A DNA stretch of 64,000 bases from Myxococcales bacterium (GTDB taxonomy: Bacteria; Myxococcota_A; Polyangia; Polyangiales; Polyangiaceae), in assembly GCA_947473045.1 (NCBI GenBank), contig CANJCO010000019.1, positions 1 through 64,000 on the forward strand, read 5' to 3'. Shown piece by piece: positions 25,281-34,159 of the stretch (its first letter is position 1; the number at the start of each line of letters is the position of its first letter). The notes under the pieces were generated by a model. The model searched no databases. It saw only the letters and a program-made list of their open reading frames with translations, and was not told the DNA's origin. The position numbers were made by a program, and so were the translations under genes.

Positions 25281-27989
25281 GTGCAGAAAAAAGCCTTCGC
25301 GTCGCTCCTTGTGCTCACGTTGGCCTGCGGCGCAGACGACCCTGCGATCGGGCCCGGCGCGGCCGCGGATGGCGGCGTCGATTCACCGTCGGGGGAAGCG
25401 GGGCCCGACGCCGCGCTGGCGGCTGAGCCCATTTACGTGATCGACCTGTCCGCGCAGTATCTCAACTGCTTCGGAGGCTGCAAAGCGGCGGTGTCCGCGC
25501 AGCCGGTCGCCAAGACGCTCGACAACCTCGACACCCTCGTGCTTGCGATGAGCGTGCAGGGAATCGTCAACCGCAAGGGGCCGCGCTTGTATGTCGTGGC
25601 GACCCCCGCCGACGCGTTCTGGCTCCAGCGCGCCACGGAGGCCGGCAAGGCCTGGGGCTGGGCGGCGGCGCACCCGCAGAAGAAGCTCACGACCGCGAGT
25701 GAGCTCGCGTCGACCTTCGGGGCCGAGCTCAAGGGGAGCGTGCGCTGGACGGCCGATGTGCCTGCGACGCTCGATGTCGCGACCACTGCGGCCGGCGCGC
25801 TCGGGCTCGCGATCGTTCGCGAAAGCAGCCCCGTCGCCGCGGCCGTGCTCCCCACGTGGCCGGTGCAAAGTGATCTCGTCGGAAAGTTCAAGACCAAGCG
25901 CGACGCCTACGCCTTTGCCCGCGCGACCTATTTGGGCAAAACCAGGCCCGGGCTGATCGGCTATCAGCTCGATGGTTGGCCGTGGACGCGCCTGCTTCAG
26001 GGGGCCGACGGGAGCGCAGTGGCTGCGCCCAACATCCTCGCGCGCGACTACCTGATCGGCGAGCAGGCCTACGTCTTCGACTTGTCGCCGTGGGCTGACG
26101 TCACGCCGCCCGACGACGGCTCGCAGCCACTCGGCAGCGATCTGGCCGAGCTCGTCGCCACCCTCGACGCAGCGCACGCCGCCGTAGCCGGCAAGGAGCT
26201 CGGCACCATGTGGGGCTTTTACCCTGTCGACAAATACGCAGTCGGCGTTCACTCCGAGCCCGTCTCGGGCGAGTGGACGACGGCGCGGATCATTTCGGAG
26301 CACGGCGTTCGCCTCACTGGAAACGGCGGTCAAGCGTACGGGCTCGAGGCCGGCAACGCGTCGTTTCACAAGTGGGGAACGTTCCCCAACCACGCCCCGC
26401 GCCACGCCTCGCCCACACCCTCGCAGCTGGCCGATCTGGGATATATCAATCAGCGCCTGCAAAACCCCGGCTTCGACTGGAACAGCCTCGCAGGCTGGAC
26501 GATCGACGCGCAAAACCGCGCGATTTATGCGGGCTCCGCTGCGCCCGGAGGCCACGAGTACTTTCTCGAGTTCAACGGCGCCCTCAATCAGAGCCTCTAC
26601 CAGACTGTGCCTGTCGCGCCGCAGGCCGGCGAGACCTGGCGCCTGCGCGCCCAGTACCGGTTGCCGCAGCCGGCGAGCCGGGCCAAGTTGGTGCTGTGGG
26701 GGCTGGGCGGCGGCGACGAAGCCGCGCAAGTCGCGCTCACCAACGCCGACGGGCAGTGGCACACGGCCGAGGTGACGCTCTCTCCGGCCACGAGCGCCCA
26801 CACGGCCATGCGCGCTCAAGTCTACCTCGACGCCGCCGGCCCGAGCGTCGACCTGGACGAGCTTCGCCTCGCCCGCGTCGCGCCGTGGAGCAACGACGTC
26901 GCCCCGCTGACGTTCGCCACGTTCTTCGAGGCCGACTACGACATGGGGACTCCCATTTATGCAACGCCGGTCGCAGTGTACCCGAAAGTGTGGACCGATC
27001 AGGCGCGCGGCAGCTTCCCGGTGGCGTGGGATTTCGCCCCCGATACGATCGACTACTACCCGGGCGTGATGCACTATTACTTCGCGACTGCGACTGCCAC
27101 TGACTGGTTTACGGTCTCCGATTCCGGGGGCGGATATGTCAATCCCAGCTATCTGTCGGCGGCCGATCGCGCGCTGTTCATCAAGAGCTCGCGCCGGGCG
27201 ATGAGCCGCACCGGTGAGTCGTTTATGAGCTTCTTTCTAAACGGCTACGCGGCCTCGCCGGCGCCCGACGTCGAGGCTGCCTGGAACGCCCTCGGACCCG
27301 ACGGCGTGATCGCCAATCAACTGTCCTCGCCGGATCACCGAATGGTGGGCAACGTGGGATGGTGGGCAGTCGACAGCAACGGGTGGTCGTACGGCGGCAT
27401 CTCGGAGGGCGACGCCGCCGCGAATCTCGACAAAGCCTATGTCGCCCGCTACGGAAACGCGGCGACGGGCGTTCGGTTCCTCGCCGGTCGAAACGTGTAC
27501 ACGGGGCCCGATCTGGCGAGCCGCATGGTCGCAGCCAGCCGCGCGTTTCATCCGGAGCGCGATCTCACTGCCGTCGATCCTTACACGTTCGGCTACCTCT
27601 ACCGGCAGTGGAGCGGCGGGGCGAACACTTCGCGCGCCTCGTGGCTCGATGACACCCTGCCGCGCGCGGCGGCGCCAGGCGCGTCGCTCGCGGGCTCCGT
27701 ACGGGTGCGCAACGACGGGTGGGAGACGTGGAGCGCCTCGGCGTGCAAGCTCGGCGTCGTCGTCAGCGGCAGCGCCGACGCGACCCCCTCATCTCCGGCG
27801 GGCGCAACCGTGGCCACGTTCGCGCTGCCCGCGGACGCCTCTCCAGGGGCCGCGGTCGACGTCGCAGTCACGCTCGCTGTGCCGAAAAACGCCGGAAAAT
27901 ACGCCATTTCCTACGACATGAGCTGCGGCGGCTGGTTCGAGTCGGCGCTCAACCTCGAGTACCACGACGCGCTCGTGGTCTCCCCGTGA
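25281..27989 (+). CDS. GxGYxYP-family putative glycoside hydrolase, lipoprotein
   Basis: A 902-residue lipoprotein starting at GTG 25281, with LTLAC as lipobox. After an Asp/Gly-rich linker, the stretch LVLAMSVQGIVNRKGPRLYV fits the GxGYxYP N-terminal domain. The name-giving motif appears as SGGGYVNPSYL (around residue 620). Between them, about residues 395-545, is an inserted beta-sandwich with NPGFDW and LNQSLYQTVPV, resembling a carbohydrate-binding module. The C-terminus looks like an Ig-type domain (RVRNDGWETWS). It probably acts on a surface or external polysaccharide. Confidence 0.8.
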   Translation: MQKKAFASLLVLTLACGADDPAIGPGAAADGGVDSPSGEAGPDAALAAEPIYVIDLSAQYLNCFGGCKAAVSAQPVAKTLDNLDTLVLAMSVQGIVNRKGPRLYVVATPADAFWLQRATEAGKAWGWAAAHPQKKLTTASELASTFGAELKGSVRWTADVPATLDVATTAAGALGLAIVRESSPVAAAVLPTWPVQSDLVGKFKTKRDAYAFARATYLGKTRPGLIGYQLDGWPWTRLLQGADGSAVAAPNILARDYLIGEQAYVFDLSPWADVTPPDDGSQPLGSDLAELVATLDAAHAAVAGKELGTMWGFYPVDKYAVGVHSEPVSGEWTTARIISEHGVRLTGNGGQAYGLEAGNASFHKWGTFPNHAPRHASPTPSQLADLGYINQRLQNPGFDWNSLAGWTIDAQNRAIYAGSAAPGGHEYFLEFNGALNQSLYQTVPVAPQAGETWRLRAQYRLPQPASRAKLVLWGLGGGDEAAQVALTNADGQWHTAEVTLSPATSAHTAMRAQVYLDAAGPSVDLDELRLARVAPWSNDVAPLTFATFFEADYDMGTPIYATPVAVYPKVWTDQARGSFPVAWDFAPDTIDYYPGVMHYYFATATATDWFTVSDSGGGYVNPSYLSAADRALFIKSSRRAMSRTGESFMSFFLNGYAASPAPDVEAAWNALGPDGVIANQLSSPDHRMVGNVGWWAVDSNGWSYGGISEGDAAANLDKAYVARYGNAATGVRFLAGRNVYTGPDLASRMVAASRAFHPERDLTAVDPYTFGYLYRQWSGGANTSRASWLDDTLPRAAAPGASLAGSVRVRNDGWETWSASACKLGVVVSGSADATPSSPAGATVATFALPADASPGAAVDVAVTLAVPKNAGKYAISYDMSCGGWFESALNLEYHDALVVSP

Positions 27990-28000
27990 GCCGTCCCGGG

Positions 28001-28108
28001 TGTTCAGGCGTGTGAACATGCGTGTTCAGGCGTGTGAACATGCGTGTTCAGGCGTGTGAACATGCGTGTTCAGGCGTGTGAACATGCGTGTTCAGGCGTG
28101 TGAACATG
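28001..28108. repeat. 22-bp palindromic tandem array, 5 units
   Basis: Five head-to-tail copies of a 22-base unit, perfect except for the last two bases of the final copy. Each unit contains the dyad TGTTCA-N6-TGAACA, and the joints form GAAC-N6-GTTC dyads, so the array can be read as overlapping palindromes. It lies between the ends of two convergent genes (27989 and 28153). It has no spacers, so it is not CRISPR. It may be a protein-binding array, a structured RNA 3' end, or a mini-satellite. Confidence 0.9.
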
Positions 28109-28152
28109 TCGCCGGGTGGCTGCGATCGGCGGACCGGCTCGCAGCCGCGACG

Positions 28153-28731
28153 TCAGCGGGCAGGAGCGGGGCGCCAGGCGAGCCCGGTCTCGCAGTCGAT
28201 GTGGGTCAGCGCCACGCCGTCGCGCGAGATCGCGATCAGCCCGAGCACGATGGGCAAGTGAAAGCGGCGCGGCCCGACTGAGCCGGGGTTGAAGATGGTG
28301 ACGCCGCGGTCGCGCGCAGCGAAGGGCACGTGCGAGTGCCCGCAAACCACGAGGCTCGCGTCGTTTCGCTGCGCTGTGCGAAGCACGTCGGCGCGTAGCA
28401 AAGTGCCGCAGACGGCGATGTGCGTGAGCAAAATCTTGAGCAGCGTGCGTTCGGCCTCGCGCACGTCGATGGTGAGCGAGTCGGGCAAATCGACTTCGCG
28501 TTCGTCGATGTTGCCGCGCACCATGCTCACCGGCGCCACCTCGGCGAGCGCCGCGATCACGTCGCGATTGCCGATGTCGCCGGCGTGAAAGATGTGGTCC
28601 GGACCCAGCGCGACGAGGCGCTCATGCAGCAGCGGATGCGGTCTCGAGTGCGTGTCCGCCACCACCGCGATTCGCAGCGATGGTCCCCGCAGCGTGAGCG
28701 TCTCGAGCGCGTGTCGTTTGGCGGGCGGCAT
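28153..28731 (-). CDS. YfcE/MJ0936-family metallophosphoesterase
   Basis: The 192-residue calcineurin-like phosphoesterase has all metal-site motifs: ADTHS (D-H), HAGDIG (GD), VRGNIDE (GN.D), a His in LLTHI, and the closing GHSHVPF. The size fits single-domain MJ0936/YfcE phosphodiesterases. It is cytoplasmic and the substrate is unknown. It begins 20 bases after the upstream NlpC/P60-like gene on the same strand. Confidence 0.93.
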   Translation of the reverse strand: MPPAKRHALETLTLRGPSLRIAVVADTHSRPHPLLHERLVALGPDHIFHAGDIGNRDVIAALAEVAPVSMVRGNIDEREVDLPDSLTIDVREAERTLLKILLTHIAVCGTLLRADVLRTAQRNDASLVVCGHSHVPFAARDRGVTIFNPGSVGPRRFHLPIVLGLIAISRDGVALTHIDCETGLAWRPAPAR

Positions 28732-28751
28732 CGCCGCGGACCGTAGCGCGC

Positions 28752-29567
28752 TCAGCGGTGGCGGATCGCGTAGAAGTGCCTTCCGTCGCTGAAGTTCAGG
28801 CGGGTGCCCGAGATGCTGAAGTTGAACGACGCCGTCTTGGCGACCTGCCCGCAGTTGCCTTCTTCGATGAAGGCCGCGGTGCCGGCGCTCCGGTTGATCC
28901 AGTGCCAGAACAGCATCACGTGGTGGTGGCCGCCTTCGTCGACGTTGACCGCGTCTCCAGGGGCGAGGTCGCTCGCCTGGATGGTGTAGCTGACGCTGGT
29001 GTCATAGGGCGCGAAGCCACCGGTCGTGTGACCCGGCGCCGCGAGGCCCCACGCGTACGACACGAGGCCGGAGCAGTCGGAGCGGTAGTTGTCCCACGTC
29101 TCGTGGGGCCGGTAGCAGGTGCCGCCGCAGATGGCGTCGTGGCCGCCGTTGGTGCCGCCGCAGTAGGGCACCTGCGCGCTGACCCAGCTCATCGCGCGGG
29201 TCACGGCGCTGCCGCCGCCGCTGTTTCCGCCGCCGCTGCTGCCGCCGGACTTGGCGAGGTAAGCCCCCGACGCGTAGCCCGACGTGCCCTGAAAGCTCAC
29301 GTGGTAGAAGCCGCCGACGGGCTGCGCGTCGAGGGTCTTGACGGTCGACCCGGGTGACATCACGTCGATCACCGTCTTGCTCGTGCTGGGCCCCGAGCGC
29401 AGGTTGAGCGCGGCGGTCGTCACGAGCTGCGTCCCTACCGGCAGGCCTCCCGAGAGCTCATCGCTCATCGACGCGGACTCGTCGACGTTGTCCGCCGGCG
29501 ACGACGCGGTGCAGGCGGCGGTCAGCGACAGGGCAACGGCGAACGAGAGCTTGAGCGCGAGGTTCAT
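28752..29567 (-). CDS. SH3b + NlpC/P60-like lipoprotein
   Basis: The 271-residue protein from ATG 29567 has a signal peptide ending LTAAC. A bacterial SH3 domain (ALNLRSGPSTSKTVIDVM) is followed by a Gly/Ser linker and a cysteine-peptidase-like domain with SDCSGLVSYAWGL (nucleophile Cys) and a His-rich EGGHHHVMLFWHW (catalytic His). This is the plan of secreted peptidoglycan endopeptidases. A GTG at 29576 is an alternative start. It probably remodels the cell wall. Confidence 0.88.
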   Translation of the reverse strand: MNLALKLSFAVALSLTAACTASSPADNVDESASMSDELSGGLPVGTQLVTTAALNLRSGPSTSKTVIDVMSPGSTVKTLDAQPVGGFYHVSFQGTSGYASGAYLAKSGGSSGGGNSGGGSAVTRAMSWVSAQVPYCGGTNGGHDAICGGTCYRPHETWDNYRSDCSGLVSYAWGLAAPGHTTGGFAPYDTSVSYTIQASDLAPGDAVNVDEGGHHHVMLFWHWINRSAGTAAFIEEGNCGQVAKTASFNFSISGTRLNFSDGRHFYAIRHR

Positions 29568-29705
29568 GCCTCCCACCTCTGCGAGCGCCGTGCCGTAGCG
29601 TTCTGTGGCTAAAATCGGCTTGTTTCGCGCGCTACGCTGGGGCCCCAGGGCACCGTACGATCCATGTAGTCTTTTCGGAGCGCAGGTGATCGAAGGGGCG
29701 CGCTT

Positions 29706-29933
29706 TCAGGACTCGCCGTTGCCCGAAGCGCTCGGCGTCTTGATGCCCGAAGCGCTCGGCGTCTTGATGCTCGAGGCGCTCTCGGGGGCCGCCACCGCGT
29801 TCATGCGAATCGACGGCTTGGTGTGGCGATCGAGCATGAGGGCGGTCATCTCGGCCTCGGCGTTGGCGAGCGCTTCGCGCAGATCGCCGATGCGCTGGGC
29901 CAGATCGATGATGCGGTCTCTTCGGGAGGTCAC
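29706..29933 (-). CDS. small protein with repeated C-terminus
   Basis: A 75-residue reading frame beginning at GTG 29933. The N-terminal half is a heptad-like helix (LAQRIGDLREALANAEAEM). The C-terminal half has the tandem peptide repeat IKTPSASG, produced by a 24-base DNA repeat. There is no clear ribosome-binding site. It could be a small coiled-coil protein or a non-coding stretch. The helix pattern favours a gene. Confidence 0.5.
   Translation of the reverse strand: MTSRRDRIIDLAQRIGDLREALANAEAEMTALMLDRHTKPSIRMNAVAAPESASSIKTPSASGIKTPSASGNGES
29721..29781. repeat. 24-bp tandem repeat, 2.5 units
   Basis: The 24-base unit beginning GCCCGAAGCGCTCGGCG is present twice exactly (29721-29744, 29745-29768), with a diverged partial third copy. 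It lies within the small reading frame at 29706..29933 and keeps its frame. Confidence 0.85.
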
Positions 29934-29994
29934 GCTGCACTATCGTGACGGTGCGCCCCCGGCGTCAAGTCGCAGCGACTCAATGCGCGCCGCC

Positions 29995-31290
29995 TCAGCC
30001 GCAGAGCCCCGCGCAGGTGGTCTGCGCGCGCAGGCACGACAGACCAACGGGGCTCGGCTTCAGGGCGCTCCACGCCGACGTGCCCGCGCCGAACCAGTAC
30101 GCGTCGCCGAGGAGGCCGCAATCCCCGACGCCCTGCGCGACGGCGAATCCGTGACCGTCGGCGCGTGGCGCGAACACGAACGCGCTGCGCCGCTCGGGTG
30201 CGGCGACGTCGATCGTGGTGAAGTCGGGCGCGAACACGCAGGCCTGCGTCGACGGCGCGTGCAGCACGTCGCCCCCGGGGAGCCGCTTCCACGCGCCGGA
30301 GCCCACGTCGAGCGCGTAGACGTCGTTCTGGTTGCCCACGGCGCCGTCGTCGTGCCCGCCGAACGTGAGCAGCTTGCCCGTGGTGGTGTCGAACGCGAGG
30401 CCGTGCTTGATGCGGCCCGTCGGCGTCTCCCCGCTGGTCGCGATCGGACTCCAGCTGGCCGCGGCGATATCGAGCGCCCATACGTCGCGCAAGAACGGGC
30501 CCGTGAACGCGCCCGCGTCTCCTCCCGAAAATACGTACGCGGTGCGGGTTTTGTCATCGATCGCCATCGCGTGAAACAGGCGCGCGGGAGGCGCTGATTT
30601 CGTGGCGATCTGCGTCCACGCGAGCGTCGTGAGATCGAGCGACCAGGTGTCGGCGAGGGGGGTGAAGTCGAGTCCGGAGGTCGACGCGTTGCCGCCGAAG
30701 ACGACGAGCGCGTTGCCAGTCGCGTCGAGCGCCGTCGCGGCGTTGGAGCGGCCCTTGGGCGCTTTGCCGGTGGTCGCCAGCTGCTCCCACGCCTCGGTCT
30801 TGAAGTCGAAGGACCATACGTCGGAAAACAGCGTGTAGGCCCCGCTCGCTCCCGCGCGTGACCGACCGCCGAACAGAAGCGCGCGGCCGCGGGCTGGATC
30901 GGCCACGATCGCGTGCCGTGCGCGCGCGCCGGGCCCGTCGACCTTCGCCTCGCGCCACACGCGGCAGTTGACGTCGAGCAGCCACGTGTCGCCCGCGTGC
31001 GTATGCGCGGCCGCGCCTCCGCAAGGCGCAGTCGCCGTATCGCCTCCGAACATGAGCAGCGTGTCTGCAAGCGGCGACAGGGCTCCCGCTGTGTCGCCTC
31101 GGGGCGTGGGAATCGATCCGCCGGCGGCTCCCGAAGTGCACGAAGCTGGCGCATCGCCGCTCGGATCGAGCGTTGTGGCCGCAGCGTCGGAGCCCCCGTC
31201 CGCGCCCGTGGCCGAAGTGGTCGTGGTGGCGGACGAGCACGCGAGGATCCCCAGCGAAGCGAGGGCGAACAGGGCGACGGAGCAGCGCAT
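29995..31290 (-). CDS. Kelch-type beta-propeller lipoprotein
   Basis: The 431-residue lipoprotein has lipobox LGILAC. After an Asp/Ala/Thr linker it has about six Kelch-like blades with recurring features: a FGG turn (MFGGDTA, LFGGRS, VFGGNA, FSGGDA, TFGGHD), then D-W/V-x-L-D (DTWLLD, DVWSFD, DTWSLD, DVWALD, DVYALD) and a Trp 8-10 residues later. This predicts a cell-surface or periplasmic propeller for binding. It is divergent from the amidase gene, 69 bases away. Confidence 0.88.
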   Translation of the reverse strand: MRCSVALFALASLGILACSSATTTTSATGADGGSDAAATTLDPSGDAPASCTSGAAGGSIPTPRGDTAGALSPLADTLLMFGGDTATAPCGGAAAHTHAGDTWLLDVNCRVWREAKVDGPGARARHAIVADPARGRALLFGGRSRAGASGAYTLFSDVWSFDFKTEAWEQLATTGKAPKGRSNAATALDATGNALVVFGGNASTSGLDFTPLADTWSLDLTTLAWTQIATKSAPPARLFHAMAIDDKTRTAYVFSGGDAGAFTGPFLRDVWALDIAAASWSPIATSGETPTGRIKHGLAFDTTTGKLLTFGGHDDGAVGNQNDVYALDVGSGAWKRLPGGDVLHAPSTQACVFAPDFTTIDVAAPERRSAFVFAPRADGHGFAVAQGVGDCGLLGDAYWFGAGTSAWSALKPSPVGLSCLRAQTTCAGLCG

Positions 31291-31359
31291 GCTCGCGGCG
31301 ATAACACGAAACGAGCAGCCGCGGCGGTCGCGCCCCGCGCCCTGCTAGACTGCCTCGCG

Positions 31360-32835
31360 ATGTTTGCCGAATACGACAGTTATGACGCCACCGGCCTCGC
31401 GGAGCTCGTCGCCTCCGGGCAGGTCACTGCAGCCGAGTTGCTCGAGTCCGCGCTCGCGAGGGCCGAGGCCACGCGCGAGACGCTGAACGCGATTTGCGCG
31501 CCGATGCACGGGGTCGCCCGGGAGCGCACGAAGGAGCCGCTGTCAGGCCCGTTTGCCGGCGTTCCGTTCCTCATCAAGGACATCGCCCAGGACTACGCGG
31601 GCGTCGCCACGATGGCCGGCAGCCGGGCCTTCGCCACGCGCGTGCCCGAAGTGCATGCGGAGATCGTCGCGCGGTTTCTTCGCGCCGGACTCGTCATCTT
31701 CGGAAAGACGAGCACCCCGGAGCTCGCGCTCAAGGCCGTCACCGAGCCCGAGCTGCACGGGCCGACGCGAAATCCGTGGAGTCCCGATCGCACGCCGGGA
31801 GGCTCGTCGGGAGGGGCCGCATCGGCCGTGGCCGCAGGTGTGGTGCCCATGGCAGGCGCTTCGGACGGGGGCGGATCGATCCGCATCCCAGCCTCATTTT
31901 GTGGGCTTTTCGGGCTGCGTCCGTCGCGCGGCCGGGTTCCCTGTGGACCGGCACACGGGGAGTTTTGGGAGGGCGCTTCGAGCGAGCACGTGCTCACCCG
32001 CAGCGTGCGCGACTCGGCCCGCATGCTCGACGCGATCTCCGGACCCGACGTGGGCGCGCCGTTCGACATCGCGCCGCCCGAGCGTCCGTTTGCGGCGGAG
32101 GTCGGCCGGCCGACGGGCAAGCTGCGCATCGGCTTCTGCACGCGATCGCCGCTGGGCACGCACGTCGATCGCGAGTGCGTCGTCGCCGTCGACAACGCTG
32201 TAACGCTGCTCCGGGAGCTCGGCCATGAAGTCGTCCCCGCGGAGCCCGAGATCGACGGCGAGGCGCTGGCCGCTTCGTTCATGACCCTGTACTTCGGTCA
32301 GGTCGCCGCGAGCGTCGCGCACGCCCGGCAGCTCACCGGCGCGCACGAAGACGCGTTCGAGCTCGACACGCGGGCGCTCGCGCTGCTGGGTCGCAGCCTG
32401 GCGGCGGGCGAGTACGTGACGGCGCGCAGGCGATGGAACGACTACGCCCGCGCGCTGGGCCGCTTCTTCACCCAACATGACCTCTATCTCACCCCGACCG
32501 TCGCAATGCCGCCGGCGCGCATCGGCGAGCTTGCCCTGCCGTCCGCGCAGCGCGCGGCGCTCAAGGTGGTGCTGGCCGCAGGGCTCGGCAAGGCGCTGCT
32601 CGCGACCGGCATCGTCGGGCAGCTCGCCCGCGAAAATCTGATGCGCACGCCGTTTACGCAGCTGTCGAATCTCACGGGCACGCCGAGCATGTCGGTGCCG
32701 CTGCACATGAGCCCGGAGGGGCTGCCGGTGGGCGTTCATTTCTCGGCCCGCTTCGGTCAGGAAGGCGCGCTCATTCGCCTCGCCGCAGCGCTCGAACAGG
32801 CCGCGCCCTGGCAGGCGCGCCGCCCGCGAAGCTGA
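31360..32835 (+). CDS. amidase (amidase-signature family)
   Basis: The 491-residue protein has the Ser-Ser-Lys triad of the amidase-signature family: Lys73 in PFLIKDI, the cis-Ser in PGGSSGG (149-150), and the nucleophile Ser173 in DGGGSIRIPAS. Enzymes of this type hydrolyse small amides (amides, 6-aminohexanoate-type linkages) or the Gln side chain in GatA. The lack of adjacent gatB/gatC and the divergent C-terminus favour a general amidase. It ends 13 bases from the convergent globin gene. Confidence 0.93.
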   Translation: MFAEYDSYDATGLAELVASGQVTAAELLESALARAEATRETLNAICAPMHGVARERTKEPLSGPFAGVPFLIKDIAQDYAGVATMAGSRAFATRVPEVHAEIVARFLRAGLVIFGKTSTPELALKAVTEPELHGPTRNPWSPDRTPGGSSGGAASAVAAGVVPMAGASDGGGSIRIPASFCGLFGLRPSRGRVPCGPAHGEFWEGASSEHVLTRSVRDSARMLDAISGPDVGAPFDIAPPERPFAAEVGRPTGKLRIGFCTRSPLGTHVDRECVVAVDNAVTLLRELGHEVVPAEPEIDGEALAASFMTLYFGQVAASVAHARQLTGAHEDAFELDTRALALLGRSLAAGEYVTARRRWNDYARALGRFFTQHDLYLTPTVAMPPARIGELALPSAQRAALKVVLAAGLGKALLATGIVGQLARENLMRTPFTQLSNLTGTPSMSVPLHMSPEGLPVGVHFSARFGQEGALIRLAAALEQAAPWQARRPRS

Positions 32836-32848
32836 AGTCACGCAAGCG

Positions 32849-33298
32849 TCAGGAGCCGGGCGTCCACGGCTTGGCGATGACTACGACGGCCTCGGACTTG
32901 TAGCGACCGGTGCAGTCGGCGGGCGACTCTTTCACCAGCCGCCGCTTGAACGCGTAATCGATCTTGAGCCAACGAAGGCGCAGCGCGTCGGGAACGTCGC
33001 ACTCGAGCAGCGACGCGCCCAGCATTGCGTGGCGCAGCTCGAAGAGCTCGGCGGTGATGAACATGTGCTGGTGCGCGTAGGCGGGAAGGCGGCCGCAATA
33101 GCGCTCGGGGCCGCCCATGCACTGCGCCATGAAGTCGGTCTGCTGGCCCTCGATCACCGTGCGCGGCACGCCGTCGAAGAACTGCTTGAGCCACGGGTGG
33201 GCGTAGAGCTTGTCGTAGAAGACTTTGTGCACGCGCTGGAGCGTGGGGTGGCCGCCCAGTGCATCAAACAGAGAGGCGTCGAGCGCGATATCATCCAT
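32849..33298 (-). CDS. truncated-hemoglobin-like globin
   Basis: A 149-residue protein from ATG 33298. FDALGGHPTLQRVHKVFYDKL and the distal-site QQTDFMAQCMGG segment (with PERYCGR) are typical of bacterial truncated globins, and a His in AYAHQHMFI fits the proximal haem ligand. An open frame continues upstream to 33343 but lacks support. It is cytoplasmic, probably binding oxygen or NO. The gene follows msrA on the same strand, which fits an oxidative or nitrosative stress context. Confidence 0.85.
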   Translation of the reverse strand: MDDIALDASLFDALGGHPTLQRVHKVFYDKLYAHPWLKQFFDGVPRTVIEGQQTDFMAQCMGGPERYCGRLPAYAHQHMFITAELFELRHAMLGASLLECDVPDALRLRWLKIDYAFKRRLVKESPADCTGRYKSEAVVVIAKPWTPGS

Positions 33299-33423
33299 GA
33301 CGGTCTTGCGCCCCGGCGCCGCGCGGGCGAATGCGCAGCGCAACGCTCCACGCTATCAGCTACGGCCGAACTTCGCCGTCCGATAAGCCCGGAGGGCCGA
33401 AAAGCCGCCGCGCGGGGGCCGGG

Positions 33424-34113
33424 CTACAGCGACTCGAGCTTGCGCGCGATCGGGCACGAGTGGTCGCCGGTGCGCTCGGAGTACTGCTGGTGGAAGGCCT
33501 CGGCTTTGTAGAATGCACGCATCGGCTCGACCTTCGTGGCGATTGGCCGCGGCAGCGACGGCTGCTCCCGTGCGATCGCGGCCCGCACCGCCGCGGCCTG
33601 CGCGTCGTCGAAGGTGAACACGACGCTGCGGTAGTTGTCTCCGCGGTCGGGGCCCTGCCGATCGACCTGCGTCGGATCATGAATCTCGAAGAACGCCGTC
33701 AGCAATTTTTCATAGCTGATTTTAGCCGGATCGAACTCCACGAGCACCGCCTCGGCGTGGCCGGTCGTGTGCGTGCACACGTCGTCGTAGGTGGGGTTTT
33801 GGGTGTGACCTCCCGAGTAACCCACTGCCGTGGCGACGACTCCGGGCACGTGACGAAACGCGTCTTCGACTCCCCAGAAGCAGCCCGCGCCGAAGGCGGC
33901 CAGCGCGTGACCCGGCGCCGCGGTGAGCGGCGTTCCCATGCCCGCGTGGCCCGGATCGGTGCCCACGGCCGGCGCGGCGGCGACCTTGGCGGCGGCGGGT
34001 GCATCCGCGGCGGCGGTGACGTCGGGCGCGCGCGACTGGTGGCAACCGGGCGCGCTCAGGGCGCAGGCCGCGAACGCGAAGACAGAGATGAGCGTAGCTG
34101 CGGGGCGATTCAT
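33424..34113 (-). CDS. msrA: peptide methionine sulfoxide reductase A, exported
   Basis: A 229-residue MsrA with an N-terminal export signal and a possible, atypical lipobox (APGC, Cys24), followed by an Ala-rich linker. The catalytic motif GAGCFWG (Cys78) and the downstream YSGGHTQNPTYDDVC and HAEAVLV segments are conserved. An extra-cytoplasmic MsrA would repair oxidised Met in envelope proteins. The ATG at 34113 has GGAG upstream. A TTG at 34128 overlaps that site and is rejected. Confidence 0.93.
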   Translation of the reverse strand: MNRPAATLISVFAFAACALSAPGCHQSRAPDVTAAADAPAAAKVAAAPAVGTDPGHAGMGTPLTAAPGHALAAFGAGCFWGVEDAFRHVPGVVATAVGYSGGHTQNPTYDDVCTHTTGHAEAVLVEFDPAKISYEKLLTAFFEIHDPTQVDRQGPDRGDNYRSVVFTFDDAQAAAVRAAIAREQPSLPRPIATKVEPMRAFYKAEAFHQQYSERTGDHSCPIARKLESL

Positions 34114-34159
34114 GGAGGGCTCCTTCAAGAGCTACTACGCACGACGCGCGCCCGCCGTT

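Noticed and set aside
28001-28108. Tandem array considered as a CRISPR
   Set aside because: Units are directly adjacent without spacers and no cas genes are present.
28001-28108. Array considered as LexA/SOS boxes
   Set aside because: GAAC-N6-GTTC does not have the spacing of known LexA boxes that I can name, and the array lies between convergent gene ends, not in a promoter.
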